A stretch of 64,000 nt of DNA from Lentzea pudingi (GCF_014646255.1 NZ_BMNC01000007.1:289771-353770), one strand, 5' to 3'. Shown: positions 1-11,223, counted from the stretch's first letter. Numbers and translations are program-made. Notes: generated by a model not told the origin, from the sequence alone.

Positions 1-600
1 GATGGCCGGGATGCCCAGCGAGCGGGCGAGGATCGCCGTATGCGAGGTGGGTCCGCCCTCTTCGGTGACCAGGGCGAGGACCTTCGACGGGTCGAGGCCC
101 GCGGTGTCGGCGGGCGCGAGGTCGCGGGCCACCAGCACGGACGGCGACGCGAGGTCGGGGACGCCGAGCGCGGGCAGGCCGAGGAGCTCCGCGACCACGC
201 GGTCGCGGACGTCCTGGACATCGCGGGCGCGTTCGGCCATGTAGCCACCGGCGGCCTGCAGCGCGCCGATGAACTTCTGGGCCGCCTGGTGCACGGCGCG
301 GGCGGCGGGCAGCGACTCGTCGGCGACGAGCTTCTCGGCGGACTTGATGAGCGACGGGTCGCCCGCCATCGCGGCGGTGGTCTCCAGCACGGCGCGGGCG
401 TCGCCCTCGACCGTCTTCGCGCGCTCCATCAGGCGCTGCGCCACGGCTTCGGTGGCCGGGCGGATGCGCGCGGCCTCGGCTGTCGTGTCCGCAGGTCGTG
501 GACCTGCAGGAGGTTCGGGCAAGGCCTCGGCGACCTTCACCACTGGGCCGGAAGCCCGGCCGCTGCTGACACCGACACCGCTGAGCCGCGTGCTCGACAT
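1..600 (-). CDS. ptsI: Phosphoenolpyruvate-protein phosphotransferase (PTS enzyme I), 5' part only
   Basis: Enzyme I of the sugar phosphotransferase system takes phosphate from PEP and passes it to HPr in the cytoplasm. The first 200 residues are present; the gene runs off the left edge. It starts MSSTRLSGVGVSSGRASGPV, has the helical HPr-binding region in the middle, and ends in the phospho-histidine motif GGPTSHTAILARS with His187 as the expected active site. The PEP-binding barrel lies outside the window. The ATG at 598-600 lies 7 nt after a TATGGT -10 box (608-613), so the message is probably leaderless. A DasR-type palindrome covers both -10 box and start. The reading frame is open and intact as far as seen. 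Confidence 0.95.
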   Translation of the reverse strand, partial: MSSTRLSGVGVSSGRASGPVVKVAEALPEPPAGPRPADTTAEAARIRPATEAVAQRLMERAKTVEGDARAVLETTAAMAGDPSLIKSAEKLVADESLPAARAVHQAAQKFIGALQAAGGYMAERARDVQDVRDRVVAELLGLPALGVPDLASPSVLVARDLAPADTAGLDPSKVLALVTEEGGPTSHTAILARSLGIPAI

Positions 601-613
601 GGTCTAGACCATA
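598..613. promoter_or_regulatory. DasR-type dre operator over the ptsI -10 box and start
   Basis: The core ATGGTCTAGACCAT at 599-612 is a perfect 14-bp palindrome. It matches the TGGTCTAGACCA core of the dre element bound by the GntR-family regulator DasR, which represses PTS and N-acetylglucosamine genes in Streptomyces. Its position over the -10 box and start codon of ptsI fits repression by blocking polymerase. That DasR itself is the regulator here is inferred from family knowledge. Confidence 0.8.
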
Positions 614-781
614 CCCTCCGACCGGAAACCCAGGACAGTTCAGTGTGACCAATTCACAGCCTGGGCGCGGACTGGGCCGAACGGAGCGGTGACCAGCCGT
701 GCGGCTTCCGTCCGCCCTCACCGCAGTGGTGCCGTGCCGAGCGTCGGAGAACACGGTGAAGATCGTGATCACCGCACCGGG

Positions 782-1645
782 TCAGCCGACCTCGGCGGCC
801 GTCGGGTAGGACGGCTGCGCGCCCGCCTTCGTGACGGACAGCGCCGCCACCTTCGCGGCGTAGCGCGCGGCCCGCACCAGGTCGTCGCCCTCGGCGAGCC
901 GGGCGGACAGCGCACCGGCGAACGCGTCACCGGCGCCGGTCGTGTCGACCACCTCGTCGACCTCGATCGACGGCACCTCGACGACGCCGGACTTCTCCAC
1001 CACGGCGGCGCCGCGCGAGCCCAGGGTGATGATGGCCGAGGCCGGGCCCAGGTCGAGCAGGCCCTGCCAGTCCGAGGCGAGTTGTGCGGCCTCGTGCTCG
1101 TTCACGATCAGAACGCTGAGCCGCCGCAACGTCTCCGCGGGCAGGTCGGCGACCGGCGACAGGTTCAGCACGGTCCGGACGCCTGCTTCCGAGGCCACGC
1201 CGATCGCGTGGACCACCGTCTCCAGCGGCACTTCCAGCGAACAGGTCAGCACCTGCACGCCGTCGAACGACAGAGCGTCCACATCGGACAACGACACGTC
1301 GGCGTTGGCGCCGGGGGAGACGACGATCGAGTTCTCGCCGTCCGGCGTCACGGTGATGTACGCGATCCCGGTGGGGCGCTCGGAAGTCTTCACCAGTGCC
1401 GTGCCGACACCGGACGACTCCAGCGACTCGCGCAGCAGCGAGCCGTACCCGTCGCCACCGACAGCACTTACCAGCGCGACGGACGCTCCGACGCGAGCGG
1501 CGGCAACGGCGGTGTTCGCGCCCTTGCCGCCGGGCAGCACGACGGTGTCGCCGCCGAGCACGGTCTCACCGCCGGCGGGCCGCCTGCCGACCTCGACCAC
1601 GAGGTCGGCGTTGGCGGACCCGAGAACGAGCAGAGTCTGCGTCAC
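782..1645 (-). CDS. rbsK: Ribokinase
   Basis: Cytoplasmic PfkB-family kinase that converts ribose to ribose 5-phosphate with ATP. At 287 residues it has family length. The N-terminal PfkB signature GGKGANTAVAAARVG is at about 39-53, the NExE motif is NEHEA (182-186), and the C-terminal signature DTTGAGDAFAGAL carries the catalytic Asp240. It is the last gene of the leftward ribose operon. Its start overlaps the rbsB stop by 4 nt, implying translational coupling. No rbsD pyranase gene is present in this operon. A gap of about 180 nt with no gene separates it from ptsI. Confidence 0.93.
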   Translation of the reverse strand: MTQTLLVLGSANADLVVEVGRRPAGGETVLGGDTVVLPGGKGANTAVAAARVGASVALVSAVGGDGYGSLLRESLESSGVGTALVKTSERPTGIAYITVTPDGENSIVVSPGANADVSLSDVDALSFDGVQVLTCSLEVPLETVVHAIGVASEAGVRTVLNLSPVADLPAETLRRLSVLIVNEHEAAQLASDWQGLLDLGPASAIITLGSRGAAVVEKSGVVEVPSIEVDEVVDTTGAGDAFAGALSARLAEGDDLVRAARYAAKVAALSVTKAGAQPSYPTAAEVG

Positions 1646-2553
1646 TTGACGAACTCTGCCACGTTCTTCGCGGTGATGACCTTGACCTCGACGTCCACGA
1701 CCTGCTGGACCGGCTCGCCCTTGGCTGCGTGCACGGCCTGCTCGACGGCCCTGGACCCCAGCAGCTTCGGCTGCTGCGCGACGGTCGCGGCGAGCGTGCC
1801 GTCCTGGATCGCCTTCAGGCCGTCCGGCGTGCCGTCGAAGCCGACGACCTGGACGTCCTTGCCGGCGCGGGCACCGAGGGCCTTGATCGCGCCGAGCGCC
1901 ATCTCGTCGTTCTCGGCGAAGAGGCCCTTGAGACCGGGGTGGCCCTGCAGCAGGTTCGTGGTCTCGTTGAGGCCCTTGGCGCGGTCGAAGTCGGCGACGG
2001 CCGAGGCGACGACCTTGATGTTGCCGCTGTTCAGGCCCTGCTCGAAGCCCTGACCGCGGTCACGCGACGCCGACGCGCCCGGGATGCCCTTGAGGTGCGC
2101 GACCTCGCCGGACGTGGCGCGGCCGAGCTCGATGGCCGCGAGGCTGCCGCCCGAGACGTTGTTCGAGGCGACCTCGGCGGCGACCTTGCCCTCGACGGCG
2201 CGGTCGACCGAGATCAGCGGGATGTTCGCGGTCTCGGCGGCCTTCGCGGCGGGCGCGGACTGCTTGGAGTCGACCGGGTTCAGGATGATCGCCTTGACGC
2301 CCTGGGTCACCAGCGTCTGCACCTGGTTGACCTGGTTCGTCGCGTCGTTCTGCGCGTCGACCACGGTGAGCTTGGCACCGAGCTTGTCCGCCATCTCCTG
2401 CGCGCCCTGCTGCAGCTCCACGAAGAACGGGTTGTTCAAAGTGGACACCGCGAGGCCGATGGTGATGTCTCCGGACGCCCCTGTTCCGCTGCAGCCGGTC
2501 GCCACGAGAGCAGCGGCACCGAGCGTCAGCGCGATCCGTCGGGTCACCTTCAT
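1642..2553 (-). CDS. rbsB: Ribose ABC transporter substrate-binding lipoprotein
   Basis: Extracytoplasmic sugar-binding lipoprotein of the ribose importer, 303 residues. A basic N terminus and hydrophobic stretch lead to a lipobox LVATGC with the lipidated cysteine at 21. The rest is a type I periplasmic binding fold with typical motifs such as NNPFFVEL near the start and VGFDGTPDGL near the hinge. The start is preceded by an AAGGAAG ribosome-binding site. It lies between rbsC (30-nt gap) and rbsK (4-nt overlap). Confidence 0.92.
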   Translation of the reverse strand: MKVTRRIALTLGAAALVATGCSGTGASGDITIGLAVSTLNNPFFVELQQGAQEMADKLGAKLTVVDAQNDATNQVNQVQTLVTQGVKAIILNPVDSKQSAPAAKAAETANIPLISVDRAVEGKVAAEVASNNVSGGSLAAIELGRATSGEVAHLKGIPGASASRDRGQGFEQGLNSGNIKVVASAVADFDRAKGLNETTNLLQGHPGLKGLFAENDEMALGAIKALGARAGKDVQVVGFDGTPDGLKAIQDGTLAATVAQQPKLLGSRAVEQAVHAAKGEPVQQVVDVEVKVITAKNVAEFVK

Positions 2554-2583
2554 TGGTGTCTTCCTTACCTGTTGCGGGTTTTC

Positions 2584-3485
2584 TCAGCGACGGCGAAGTG
2601 AGTCGAGCAGCGCGGCGAGAGCGATCACCGCGCCGATGACGACCTGCTGCCAGAACGGCGGGACCTGCAGCAGGTTGAGGCCGTTGCGCAGGACGGCGAG
2701 CACGAGTGCGCCGACCAACGTCCCGGTGGCGCGGCCAACGCCACCGGACAACGACGCACCGCCGATGACGACCGCGGCGATGGCGTCGAGCTCGTAGCCG
2801 ACCGCTGCCTGCGGACCGGCGGACCCGAGCCGTCCCGCGAGCACGAGGCCCGCGGCGGCGGCGAACAGGCCGGACAACGCGTAGATCCAGAGCTTGTTGC
2901 GGCGCACGTCGATGCCGCTGAGCTTCGCGGCCTCCTCGTTGCCGCCGATCGCGTACATGCGACGGCCGAGGTTGGTGCGCGTGAGGACCAGGCCGGTGAT
3001 GCCGAAGAAGGCGAGCATCAGCAGCAGCGGCAACGGAACCATCGGCGCGAGGTTCGAGCCGAGGAACGTGACCAGCGCGTCGGTCTCGTGCGGCTGGCCC
3101 TCGGAGAACACCAGCGTGAGACCGCGGGCGACGCTGAGCATGGCCAGCGTCGCGATGAACGGCGGCAGCTTGCCGTAGCTGACCAGCGCGCCGTTGACGA
3201 GGCCGCAGAGCGCGCCGACCAGCAGACCGATCGGGCCCGCGGTGAGCGCACCGACCATCGCGGCGAGCGCGGCGATGCTGCCGACGCTCAGGTCGATGCC
3301 GCCCGCGACCACCACGAACGTCATGCCGAACGCCATGATCGCGATGACCGCGGCCTGCACGCCCACGTTGAGCAGGTTCTGGGCGTTGAGGAACGCCGGC
3401 TGCATGATCGCGATGACCAGGGCGAGGACGAGAAGCCCCGCGAGGGCACCGTTCTCGCTGGCGTACTTGCGGATGCTGATCGTGC

Positions 3486-3489
<4 letters not shown>
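2584..3489 (-). CDS. rbsC: Ribose ABC transporter permease
   Basis: Polytopic membrane permease of the BPD_transp_2 (RbsC/AraH) family, 301 residues and about eight to ten membrane segments. Family motifs GGIDLSVGSIAALAAMVGA and GGNEEAAKLSGIDV are visible. The GTG start overlaps the rbsA stop by 4 nt, so translation of the two is probably coupled. It pairs with the RbsA ATPase and the RbsB lipoprotein to import ribose or a related pentose. Confidence 0.93.
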
Positions 3490-4891
<1,402 letters not shown>

Positions 4892-4895
<4 letters not shown>

Positions 4896-5866
4896 AGCTC
4901 GGCCTCCCCGAGGGAACCGCGCAGCACGAGCTTCGCGGTGAGACGGACGTCGTCGGGCTGCCGTCCGTCGATCAGGGCGAGGAGGCTGCGCGCGGCGGCC
5001 CTGCCCATCTCGACGGTGGGCTGCGCGATGACCGTGATCGGCGGGTCGAGCAGCGGGAACCACGGCTGGTCGTCGAACACCGCGAACGCGATGTCGTGCG
5101 GGATCTGCAGGGCGCGGGCCCTGATCTCGCCCAGCGCGCCGAGGCCCATCAGGTTGTCCATCGCGATGAGGGCGGTGACGCCGTCGTCGAGGAGCCTCGC
5201 GGCGGCCTGACTACCGCTCCCCTGGCGGAAGTCGCCGTGCACGACCTGCGCGAGGCCACCGAGCGAGCCCGTGAGCACGTCGGTTCGTTCTCTTCCAGTG
5301 GAGGTGTTCGGCGGACCCGCGATCACTCCGATGCGGGTGTGGCCGGCGCCGACGAGCCGCCGGGCGAGCGCGGTCAACGCCTCGCTGCCGTCAGCGCGGA
5401 CGACGGGGCATGTGGCGCCCCTGACCGTCCGGTCGAGCAGAACCAGGGGTACGCCGCCTGCGCTCACTTCGCGAACCAGACCCGGGTCGTCTGTCGCAGG
5501 GCACAGCAGGAGGCCGTCCACCCGGCGGTCGAGCAGGGTGCGCACGTAGGTGGCTTCCTGCTCGGTGTTCTCGTCGGCGTTCCCGATCACGACGCAGTAG
5601 CCCTGTGACCGGGCTTCGTCCTCGACCGCTCGGGCGATCTCGGCGAAGAACGGGTTCAGCAGATCGCTGATGACCAGACCGAGGGTCTGGGTGCTGGTGG
5701 TCCTGAGGGAGCGCGCCAGGGCGTTGCGCCGGTAGCCGAGCTCCTCGATCGCGGCGAGCACGCGCTCACGGGTCTCGGGTGTCGGTGCGGCATGCCCGTT
5801 GAGCACGCGCGACACGGTGGCGGTCGAGACGCCGGCGTGCTGCGCGACGTCCTTCATGGTCGTCAC
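4892..5866 (-). CDS. rbsR: LacI-family regulator of the ribose operon
   Basis: LacI/GalR repressor with an N-terminal helix-turn-helix (MKDVAQHAGVSTATVSRVLNGHA) and a periplasmic-binding-like effector domain, 324 residues. It is the first gene of the ribose operon and overlaps rbsA by 4 nt. The start may be the GTG at 5866 or the in-frame ATG at 5857, which would give 321 residues; neither has a strong ribosome-binding site. A LacI-type palindrome lies about 10-24 nt upstream, suggesting autoregulation of the whole operon with ribose or a phosphorylated derivative as inducer. The symbol is assigned from context. Confidence 0.9.
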
Positions 5867-5875
5867 AAGGCCGTA

Positions 5876-5890
5876 GTTAATCGATTACAC
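5876..5890. promoter_or_regulatory. LacI-family operator upstream of the rbs operon
   Basis: The perfect palindrome TAATCGATTA (5878-5887) has the central CG typical of LacI/GalR operators. It sits 11 nt upstream of the first possible rbsR start, in the divergent gap with the DUF2339 gene. It is AT-rich against a GC-rich background. The likely role is autorepression of the operon. Confidence 0.7.
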
Positions 5891-5969
5891 ATGGATGTAG
5901 TCAAGCCGAGACCGGTGGATGAGTAGGTGTACGGATGTCACCGGGCGTGCTCTGCCTCACTCTGATCAC

Positions 5970-7967
5970 ATGGACGGACAGGATCGCCTCGGAGACGAGC
6001 AGCGCCTCGCGCTGGAGCTCGCTGCCATCGGGCAGCGGCTGACGACGATCAGCACGGAGCTGCGTGAGCGCTCCGCCTCGACCGCGACCGCGGTTCTCGA
6101 GGCACCTGAGGTGGCGCGGCCGGTCGCGGTGCCGCAGCCGCCGGCCACGACCGTCCCGACTCCGCCGGCCGGAGCGCCGCCTGTGGGTGCGCCGCAGCAG
6201 GCGAATCCCTGGTCACAGCAGACCGCGGCCTCGGCCCAGCTGCCTCCCGCCGGCCCGCCGTTCCCCGGCCAGCAGCCACCTCCCGGCGCGCAGTTCCCGC
6301 CGCCGGGACCGCAGTTCCCGCCTCCGCCCGGCCGGCAGTGGCCCCACCCGCAGCAGCAGCCGTGGCCCCAGCAGCCGCGCGAGACCCTGTTCGAGAAGCT
6401 CGGCAAGGACGGCGCCGGCGCCAAGCTGCTGGCGTGGGTCGGTGGCGCGATCACCGTGCTCGGCTTCGTGTTGCTGCTGGTCCTCGCCGTGCAGCGCGGC
6501 TGGCTCGGCCCGTTGCCGCGTGTGATCGGTGGTGCGGTCTTCAGCGCCGCGCTGGTCGGCATCGGCATGTGGCTGCACCGCAACCCGGCCGGACGCACCG
6601 GCGCGATGGCACTCGCGTTCACCGGTTTCGCCGGGCTCTACCTGGACGTGATCGCCGCGACCAGCCTCTACCACTACCTGCCCGAAAGCGTCGGCCTCGT
6701 CGTCGGACTCGCCGTCGCGGCAGCCGGTGTCGTGCTCGCGCTGAAGTGGGAGTCGCAAGCGCTCGCGGTCACCGTCGTCGCAGCGTGCGCGCTGTGCTCG
6801 CCGATCATCACCGAAGGCTTCACGGTCCTGCTCGTCGGCTTCCTGCTGGTGCTCAAGATGGCCAGCACGCCGGTCCAGATCAGGCGCAACTGGCCGGGCC
6901 TCGCCATCGCCGGTGGCTTCCCGCCGATCCTCGCCTCGCTGCTCACCACCGCTAACGCCATCCCGCGCTCCTACGAGTGGACCGTGGTCGGCGTCGCGGC
7001 GGCCACGACCGTCGTCGGCATCGCGGTCGCGTTCCTCACGATCCGCAAGCGTCCCGACGACGTCGTCGCGGTCGCGTTGATCGCGGGGTCGGCGCTGCCG
7101 GCGATGTTCGCGACGACGCTGCTGGAGAACCCGGCCAACTCGATCCTCGCCGGTGTGGTCGCCGCCGTGCTGCTGGCGATCTGGATGGTCCCCGACCTGC
7201 CCCGCGCGTTCACGACGGCGGCCGGTGCGACGGGCATGCTCGCGTTGTTCCAGACCACGGTGATCGCGCTCGACGGCAACGTCCGCACGGCGATCGTGCT
7301 GGCCGAGGCGGTGCTGCTGGCGTTCCTCGCGGCTCGCCTCAACAAGAAGAGCGCGCTGGTGGGCTCGATCGCGTTCGGCTTCGTCGGGTTCATCATGACG
7401 GTCGGGATCGCCGTGCCGATCACGTGGCTGCTCGACGAGCCGCGCTTCTTCAACAACGTCGAGGCCGGCGACTACGCGGCGGGCCTGGTGACGGCGATCG
7501 TGCTCGGCGTGTTCGCGGCGGTGCTGCCGTGGGCCGCGCTGAAGATGCAGGTGCTGCGCGAGCCGGCCAGGCACCCGTTCCCGTGGATCGTCTCGGGGCT
7601 CGTGCTGCTCTACGGCGCGGCGGGTGCGGTGCTGTGCGCGGCGCTCCTCGTGTCGCCGGACGAGACCGGGTTCCTCTTCGGACACTCCGTCGTCACCGTG
7701 TCGTGGACGATCGCCGCGTTGTTCCTGCTGGTCAGGGGGATCAACAACAAGGCGCTGCGGATCTCCGGCCTGATCCTGGTCGCCGCCGCGGTCGTGAAGC
7801 TGGTGCTGTTCGACCTCTCCGCGCTCGACGGCGTCGCCCGCGTGCTGGCGTTCCTCGGTGCCGGTCTGGTCCTGCTCACCGCGGGCGCCCGTTACGCCAA
7901 ACTGGTGACATCCGCGAAGAATCCGCAGTCATATGAATCCAAACCAGTGGCTCCGCCCTCCTACTGA
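5970..7967 (+). CDS. DUF2339-type multi-pass membrane protein
   Basis: About 665 residues. A short coiled or charged N terminus (MDGQDRLGDEQRLALELAAIG) is followed by a proline/glutamine-rich linker (about residues 60-145) and then many hydrophobic helices to the C terminus, as in the DUF2339 family of predicted membrane proteins. The function is unknown. I chose the ATG at 5970 because the 17 extra upstream residues look non-coding. It is divergent from the ribose operon and ends at a strong hairpin. Confidence 0.75.
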   Translation: MDGQDRLGDEQRLALELAAIGQRLTTISTELRERSASTATAVLEAPEVARPVAVPQPPATTVPTPPAGAPPVGAPQQANPWSQQTAASAQLPPAGPPFPGQQPPPGAQFPPPGPQFPPPPGRQWPHPQQQPWPQQPRETLFEKLGKDGAGAKLLAWVGGAITVLGFVLLLVLAVQRGWLGPLPRVIGGAVFSAALVGIGMWLHRNPAGRTGAMALAFTGFAGLYLDVIAATSLYHYLPESVGLVVGLAVAAAGVVLALKWESQALAVTVVAACALCSPIITEGFTVLLVGFLLVLKMASTPVQIRRNWPGLAIAGGFPPILASLLTTANAIPRSYEWTVVGVAAATTVVGIAVAFLTIRKRPDDVVAVALIAGSALPAMFATTLLENPANSILAGVVAAVLLAIWMVPDLPRAFTTAAGATGMLALFQTTVIALDGNVRTAIVLAEAVLLAFLAARLNKKSALVGSIAFGFVGFIMTVGIAVPITWLLDEPRFFNNVEAGDYAAGLVTAIVLGVFAAVLPWAALKMQVLREPARHPFPWIVSGLVLLYGAAGAVLCAALLVSPDETGFLFGHSVVTVSWTIAALFLLVRGINNKALRISGLILVAAAVVKLVLFDLSALDGVARVLAFLGAGLVLLTAGARYAKLVTSAKNPQSYESKPVAPPSY

Positions 7968-7972
7968 TCGTG

Positions 7973-8009
7973 CTGCCGTGGTCCGCACCGCCGTCGCGGA
8001 CCACGGCAG
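7973..8009 (+). terminator. Hairpin terminator after the DUF2339 gene
   Basis: A perfect 14-bp stem, CTGCCGTGGTCCGC (7973-7986) with its complement at 7996-8009 and a 9-nt loop, begins 5 nt after the stop codon. There is no long T tract, as is common for actinobacterial terminators. Confidence 0.8.
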
Positions 8010-8089
8010 TACTACATCCAGGCATAGATTTCCCTCGGTCGAGTGACTGAAGTGGATCGAAGCCACCCGGAAGTGTTCCCATCGGCCGT

Positions 8090-9169
8090 ATGGCAAAGCC
8101 ACGCCTCGTGGCCGCGGTTCTAGCGCTCTCAGCGGCCTTCGCGGCGATGGGTGTTCACCAAGGGCACGAGTACACGACCACTTCTTCCGCATCGGTGGCA
8201 CCGCTTGCGTACGTGGTGGGCAAGACCGGTCTCGTCCAGGTCGTGGACACCCGCAACGGTGCCGTTCTGGTGCAGGCCGACACCGGGGGCCGCGCGACGG
8301 GTGTCGCGGTGTCGCCCGACGGGCGGCGGCTCTACGTGGTCAACGGGTGGACCGGCGCGATCACCGTCGTCGACCCCCAGAGCGGTGCGATCGTCGACCG
8401 GCTCTTCACGCAGGTCCAGCTCTCGCACGCGGTGATGCGCCCGGACGGCCAGCGGCTCTACGTCTCGGCCAGCGGCGGCGTCGCGGTGGTGGACCCGGAG
8501 AACTTCCAGATGGTCGCGGTGATCAAGGCGGGCGGGCAGCCGCAGGGCCTCGCCGCCCACCCGGACAACAAGATCCTCTACGTCGCGAACTCCCAGGACG
8601 GCACGGTCGGCCTGGTCGACACCGCGACGGCGTTCCAGACCTCGACGGTGCAGGTCGGCGGGCTGCCGCAGCACGTGGCGATCTCACCGGACGGCAAGCG
8701 CCTGTACGTGAGCAGCATGCGCCTCGGCCAGACGACGCCCGGCACGTTGTCGGTGATCGACACGACCACGAACCAGGTCGTCGGCGCGGTGGAGGTCGGC
8801 AGGGGAGCGGGCAGCATCGCCGTCACGCCGGACGGCCGCACGGCCTACGTGACGCTGCCGAAGGAACGTTCCGTCGCGGTCGTCGACACGGCGTCCATGA
8901 CGGTGCGCGAACGTTTGCCCATCGACTCGCCGAGCGTCGCCATCGCGCCGGGTGACACGAGGGTCTTCCTCGCCACCGGCGCGACGACGACGGTCCTGGA
9001 CAGCACGAACGCGGTGCTCACCACGTACCGGATGAAGACGGGTGAGCTGGAGGCGAGGCCGCGCCTGTTCGACGCGGCCCTGATCGCCTTCCCTCCCGGT
9101 CAGCCGACCGGAACGGGCCTGCGGACCTCGTCGTCGAAGTCGTCGAGGTCGTCCACCGGCTCGTCGTGA
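8090..9169 (+). CDS. Secreted YncE/YVTN-type beta-propeller protein
   Basis: 359 residues with an N-terminal signal sequence (VAAVLALSAAFAAMG) and repeated propeller blades carrying YVTN-like motifs such as LYVVNGWTGAITVVDP, LYVSASGGVAVVDP and LYVANSQDGTVGLVDT. Such proteins form exported seven-bladed propellers of uncertain role. Its last 70 nt overlap the 3' end of the convergent MMPL gene, so the serine-rich C-terminal tail is specified by antisense sequence. The substrate or partner cannot be told from sequence. Confidence 0.8.
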   Translation: MAKPRLVAAVLALSAAFAAMGVHQGHEYTTTSSASVAPLAYVVGKTGLVQVVDTRNGAVLVQADTGGRATGVAVSPDGRRLYVVNGWTGAITVVDPQSGAIVDRLFTQVQLSHAVMRPDGQRLYVSASGGVAVVDPENFQMVAVIKAGGQPQGLAAHPDNKILYVANSQDGTVGLVDTATAFQTSTVQVGGLPQHVAISPDGKRLYVSSMRLGQTTPGTLSVIDTTTNQVVGAVEVGRGAGSIAVTPDGRTAYVTLPKERSVAVVDTASMTVRERLPIDSPSVAIAPGDTRVFLATGATTTVLDSTNAVLTTYRMKTGELEARPRLFDAALIAFPPGQPTGTGLRTSSSKSSRSSTGSS

Positions 9170-11223
9170 AGGGCCAGGCGTTCCTGGATCTTCTTGAGCG
9201 GGCCGGGTGACCACCACGCGGCGTTGCCGAGCAGCTTCATGACCGCGGGCACGAGCAGCATCCGGACCACGGTGGCGTCGAGCGCCAGCGCGAGGATCAT
9301 GCCGACGCCGACGAACCGCATCATCGCCACCTGCGAGAACGCGAACGCACCGGTCACCACGATCAGCAGCAACGCAGCCGAGGTGATCACGCGGCCGGTC
9401 TTCGCGAGGCCGGTGGTCACCGCCTCCTCGGTCGTCGCACCCTGGCCGCGGGCCTCGACCATCCTGCTGAGGAGGAAGACCTCGTAGTCCGTCGACAGCC
9501 CGAACACGATGGCCGCCATCAGCACGACGATGCCGGACTCGAGCGGCCCCGGCGTGACGCCGAGCCAGTCTGCGCCGTGGCCGTCCTGGAAGATCCACAC
9601 CAGCACGCCGAACGTGGCGGACAGCGACAGCGCGCTCATCAGCACGGCCTTGATCGGCAGCACGACCGAGCCGAACGCCAGGAACATCAGGATCAGCGTC
9701 GCGCCGACCAGCAGCGTGACCATCAGCGGCAGACCGTCGGCGATGGCGTCGAGCGAGTCGCTGACCGTCGCGGTGTTGCCGCCGACCAGCACCTCGGCCC
9801 CGTTCGGCGGAGCGATCGCGCGGACGTCCTTGAGCGCCTGCTTCGACTCCTCGCTCAGGGCGTCGCCGTCGAGACCGGCGGACGCGGCCGTGACGCCGTT
9901 GCCCGAGCCCGTCGGCTGGACCTCGCCGACACCGGGGACGTCCTTGACCTTGCCCAGGTAGGCCTGGACCGCGGCCTCGTCACCACCCTTGACGACGATC
10001 TTGAAGCCGGTATTGGAGAGCGCCGAGAAGTTCTGGTTGATGTTCTCGGTCGCGACGCGCACGGCGTTGCCCTCGGGCAGCACCTTCTCCGTCACCTGGC
10101 CGAACTGCACGCCGAGGAACGGCGAGCCGAGCGCGAGGAGCACACCGACGATCGGCACGGCGATGAGCACGGGCCGCTTCATGACCTTGCCGCTGAGCTT
10201 GCGCCAGCCGCGTTCGCTGGGCTCCTTCTTGCGCCACGGCATCGCGAGCTTGTCGACCCGGTGGCCGAGCACGCCGAGCAACGCGGGAAGCAGCGTGACC
10301 GAGACCAGCGCCGCGATCGCGACCGAGGCCACGCCGCCGTAGGCGAGGGACTTCAGGAAGCCGTGCGGGAAGAGCAGCAACCCGGCCAGTGCGATGACCA
10401 GCAGCGTCGCGCTGAACACCACAGTGCGGCCTGCACTTGCCACCGTGCGGCCGACGGCCTGTTCGACCGTACGGCCTCGAGCGATCTCTTCGCGGAACCG
10501 GCCGACCATGAACAGGCCGTAGTCGATCGCCATGCCCAGGCCGAGCAGCGAGGCGACGTTGACCGCGAACGAGTTGACCTCAGTGAAGATGGCGACGGCG
10601 TGCAGCACGCCGAGCGCACCCATGATCGCGAGCCCACCGACGACAACGGGGAGGCTGGCGGCGACCAGGCCGCCGAAGATGATCACGAGCAACAGCAGGA
10701 CCAGCGGCAGCGAGAACATCTCCGCGCGCGTCAGGTCCTCCTGGGACATGTCGTTGATGGCCTTCTGGGTGGGCACGAGCCCGCCGACCTGCTCGGTGAA
10801 GCCGTCGATCTTCAGCTGGGGCTGGATGTCCTGGAACTGCTTGATCTGCTCGTTCGAGTCACCACTGCTCAGCGTGATGGCGACGAGAGCCTGCTGCTTG
10901 TCGTCCGACGGCACCGGTCCGACGGCCTTGAGCACGTCGTCCTTGGGAAAGCCGCTGACGTGGTCGACGACCTTCTTGAGCTCCACCGGGTTGGCGAAAT
11001 CGCCGCGATAAATGACGATCACGTCACCGTTCTGCCGCCCGAACGCCTCCTCGGCTACTTTGTCGGCCCGCGCAGCCTCACTGGAAGGAGCCTCGTAACC
11101 ACCCTGGCTGAGCTTGTCGAACACGCCGATGCCCCACACACCGCCGACGACCGCGAGCAGTACGGTCGCGATCAACACCACCCACCGGCGGCGATATGCG
11201 ATAGATCCCCACTTCGCGAACAT
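9100..11223 (-). CDS. MMPL-family RND exporter
   Basis: Membrane transporter of the MMPL (actinobacterial lipid/drug exporter) branch of the RND superfamily, 707 residues. It has one N-terminal helix (RRWVVLIATVLLAVVGGVW), two large extracytoplasmic domains, and two helix bundles with the duplicated motifs IDYGLFMVGRFREE and STDYEVFLLSRMVE. The ATG at 11221-11223 is preceded by AGGAGG, so I prefer it over the open frame starting 21 codons earlier. A divergent TetR-type gene beginning at 11337 is its probable repressor. The cargo is unknown; lipids or antibiotics are typical of the family. Confidence 0.88.
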   Translation of the reverse strand: MFAKWGSIAYRRRWVVLIATVLLAVVGGVWGIGVFDKLSQGGYEAPSSEAARADKVAEEAFGRQNGDVIVIYRGDFANPVELKKVVDHVSGFPKDDVLKAVGPVPSDDKQQALVAITLSSGDSNEQIKQFQDIQPQLKIDGFTEQVGGLVPTQKAINDMSQEDLTRAEMFSLPLVLLLLVIIFGGLVAASLPVVVGGLAIMGALGVLHAVAIFTEVNSFAVNVASLLGLGMAIDYGLFMVGRFREEIARGRTVEQAVGRTVASAGRTVVFSATLLVIALAGLLLFPHGFLKSLAYGGVASVAIAALVSVTLLPALLGVLGHRVDKLAMPWRKKEPSERGWRKLSGKVMKRPVLIAVPIVGVLLALGSPFLGVQFGQVTEKVLPEGNAVRVATENINQNFSALSNTGFKIVVKGGDEAAVQAYLGKVKDVPGVGEVQPTGSGNGVTAASAGLDGDALSEESKQALKDVRAIAPPNGAEVLVGGNTATVSDSLDAIADGLPLMVTLLVGATLILMFLAFGSVVLPIKAVLMSALSLSATFGVLVWIFQDGHGADWLGVTPGPLESGIVVLMAAIVFGLSTDYEVFLLSRMVEARGQGATTEEAVTTGLAKTGRVITSAALLLIVVTGAFAFSQVAMMRFVGVGMILALALDATVVRMLLVPAVMKLLGNAAWWSPGPLKKIQERLALHDEPVDDLDDFDDEVRRPVPVG

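Noticed and set aside
4896..5063. 56-residue N-terminal extension of RbsA
   Set aside because: It overlaps the lacI-type coding sequence out of frame; GTG at 4895 gives family-typical length and a 4-nt overlap.
5919..5969. Upstream extension of the DUF2339 gene
   Set aside because: The extra residues look like non-coding leader and no ribosome-binding site supports this start; the ATG at 5970 begins the typical charged N terminus.
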